42,331 bases of DNA from Chloroflexota bacterium (GTDB lineage Bacteria > Chloroflexota > Dehalococcoidia > JACVQG01 > JAHKAY01): assembly GCA_018825785.1 (NCBI GenBank), contig JAHKAY010000006.1:1-42331 (forward strand). Reading direction: 5' to 3'. The first letter of the stretch is position 1; every line of letters begins with the position of its first letter. Under the pieces are notes generated by a model that was not told the origin of the DNA, did no database searches, and was given only the letters and a program-made list of their open reading frames with translations. A program made the translations under genes and the position numbers. This document shows, piece after piece, positions 41,448-42,331 of this stretch.

Positions 41448-42331
41448 CTACTTCCTGAGGGGCGACAGGAGCTCCAGGTCACGGCGCAGGTCAATAATGC
41501 GGTCGCGGATGAGGGCGGCCTTCTCATACTCCAGCTCCCGGGCCGCCTTCCTCATCTGGCCCTCCAGCTCCCTGATTAGCTTGAGAATGCCCTCGGCGGT
41601 GGCGGGGGTGGAGACCTCATAGGGGGCCCGGGGCTCCGCCACCACCCTGATGCGCTCGGTGATGTCCCGGATGGCCTTCCTTATCCCCTGGGGGGTAATG
41701 GCGTGCTCCTGGTTATAGGCCGTCTGGATGTCCCGCCGGCGCTGGACCTCGTCCATGGCGGCCTTCATTGAGCCAGTAATGGTGTCGGCATACAGGATGA
41801 CATGGCCGTCCACATGGCGGGCAGCCCGCCCCATGGTCTGGATGAGGGCCCCGGCGGAGCGCAGATACCCCTCCTTATCGGCGTCCAGGATGGTCACCAG
41901 GCTGACCTCCGGCAGGTCCAGGCCCTCCCGGAGGAGGTTTATGCCCACCACCACATCATAGACCCCCCGCCGGAGGTCCCGTAGAATCTCTACTCTTTCC
42001 AGGGTCTCTATCTCCGAGTGGAGATAATGGGTCTTGATGCCCATCTCCCGGAGGTAGTCGGAGAGCTCCTCGGCCATGCGCTTGGTGAGGGTGGTGACCA
42101 GGACCCTCTCCCCCCTCCCCACCCGCACCTTTATCTGCTCCAGAAGGTCGTCTATCTGCCCCTTTGTGGGCTTCACCTCCACCGAAGGCTCAAGGAGCGC
42201 TGTGGGGCGGATGAGCTGCTCCGCTATCTGCTCGCTGTGCGCGTATTCATAGGGGCCGGGGGTAGCCGAGACATAGATGACCTGGTTCACCCGCTCCTCA
42301 AACTCCTCAAAATTAAGGGGACGGTTGTCCA
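41448..42331 (-). CDS. uvrB: Excinuclease ABC subunit B, C-terminal part
   Basis: The gene runs off the right edge; 294 residues are visible. They begin [20 protein letters not shown] and continue with [86 protein letters not shown] and TYNQEHxxTPQ-type [17 protein letters not shown], ending in a UVR motif ([20 protein letters not shown]). UvrB is the damage-verifying helicase-like subunit of nucleotide excision repair and binds UvrC through the UVR domain. The N-terminal part is outside the window. Confidence 0.97.
   Translation of the reverse strand, partial: DNRPLNFEEFEERVNQVIYVSATPGPYEYAHSEQIAEQLIRPTALLEPSVEVKPTKGQIDDLLEQIKVRVGRGERVLVTTLTKRMAEELSDYLREMGIKTHYLHSEIETLERVEILRDLRRGVYDVVVGINLLREGLDLPEVSLVTILDADKEGYLRSAGALIQTMGRAARHVDGHVILYADTITGSMKAAMDEVQRRRDIQTAYNQEHAITPQGIRKAIRDITERIRVVAEPRAPYEVSTPATAEGILKLIRELEGQMRKAARELEYEKAALIRDRIIDLRRDLELLSPLRK

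Overview
The window looks like a chromosomal segment of a GC-rich bacterium, most likely a Chloroflexota member near Dehalococcoidia. That placement is inferred from family content and gene style: a CIRCE-controlled hrcA-grpE-dnaK operon, surface proteins with TIG-like and collagen-like parts, an archaeal-type MetRS, small SWIM proteins and very short 5' leaders. No rRNA or marker search was possible. Roughly the right three quarters is dense housekeeping sequence, and the left 9 kb plus a few islands are accessory.

Layout. Positions 1-1030 hold a small precursor-like peptide gene with a partial gene behind it at the left edge, a gene-poor stretch and one small hypothetical gene. Positions 1189-3623 hold a frameshifted membrane protein with an N-terminal helix-turn-helix, one membrane segment and eleven 168-bp NHL-type repeats. 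Positions 3909-5194 encode two exported barrel-like proteins. Positions 5568-9243 form a recombinase region: a tyrosine recombinase carrying a zinc ribbon, an HTH protein, and a large serine recombinase whose stop codon lies inside tRNA-Val. Next come a SWIM-finger gene behind an intrinsic terminator, folC, and a surface-protein locus (11266-15200) with tandem promoters, a structured leader, a 768-aa TIG-type protein and a collagen-like membrane protein.

Positions 16026-19662 are the HrcA/CIRCE heat-shock operon. It is separated from dnaJ-prmA by an island with a coiled-coil gene and tRNA-Leu and tRNA-Cys. A minus-strand operon, greA-argF-der-plsY-gpsA-lysE, follows with overlapping or abutting genes. 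A plus-strand cluster carries rsmI, a TauE-type exporter, metG and a long-chain prenyl diphosphate synthase. Facing it are a LOG-family gene and a B12-binding radical SAM gene with an apparent AUA start, then ftsH-moaD-moaE on the minus strand. The right end is udg-rnj-ftsK, convergent with the 3' part of uvrB.

How the genes work together: heat-shock chaperones and FtsH cover protein quality control; UDG, UvrB and FtsK cover DNA repair and segregation; RNase J, RsmI, PrmA, Der, GreA and MetG serve RNA and ribosome function; PlsY and GpsA start phospholipid synthesis. The most unusual signals are a run of promoters whose -10 box sits only 8-9 nt before the start codon (folC, greA, rsmI, metG, ftsH, perhaps dnaJ), a GreA fused to a recombinase-like N-terminal domain, the broken HTH-membrane-propeller gene with 11-bp repeats at its start, the recombinase/tRNA-Val overlap, a MoaD with three residues after its Gly-Gly, and the possible modified-peptide locus at the left edge.
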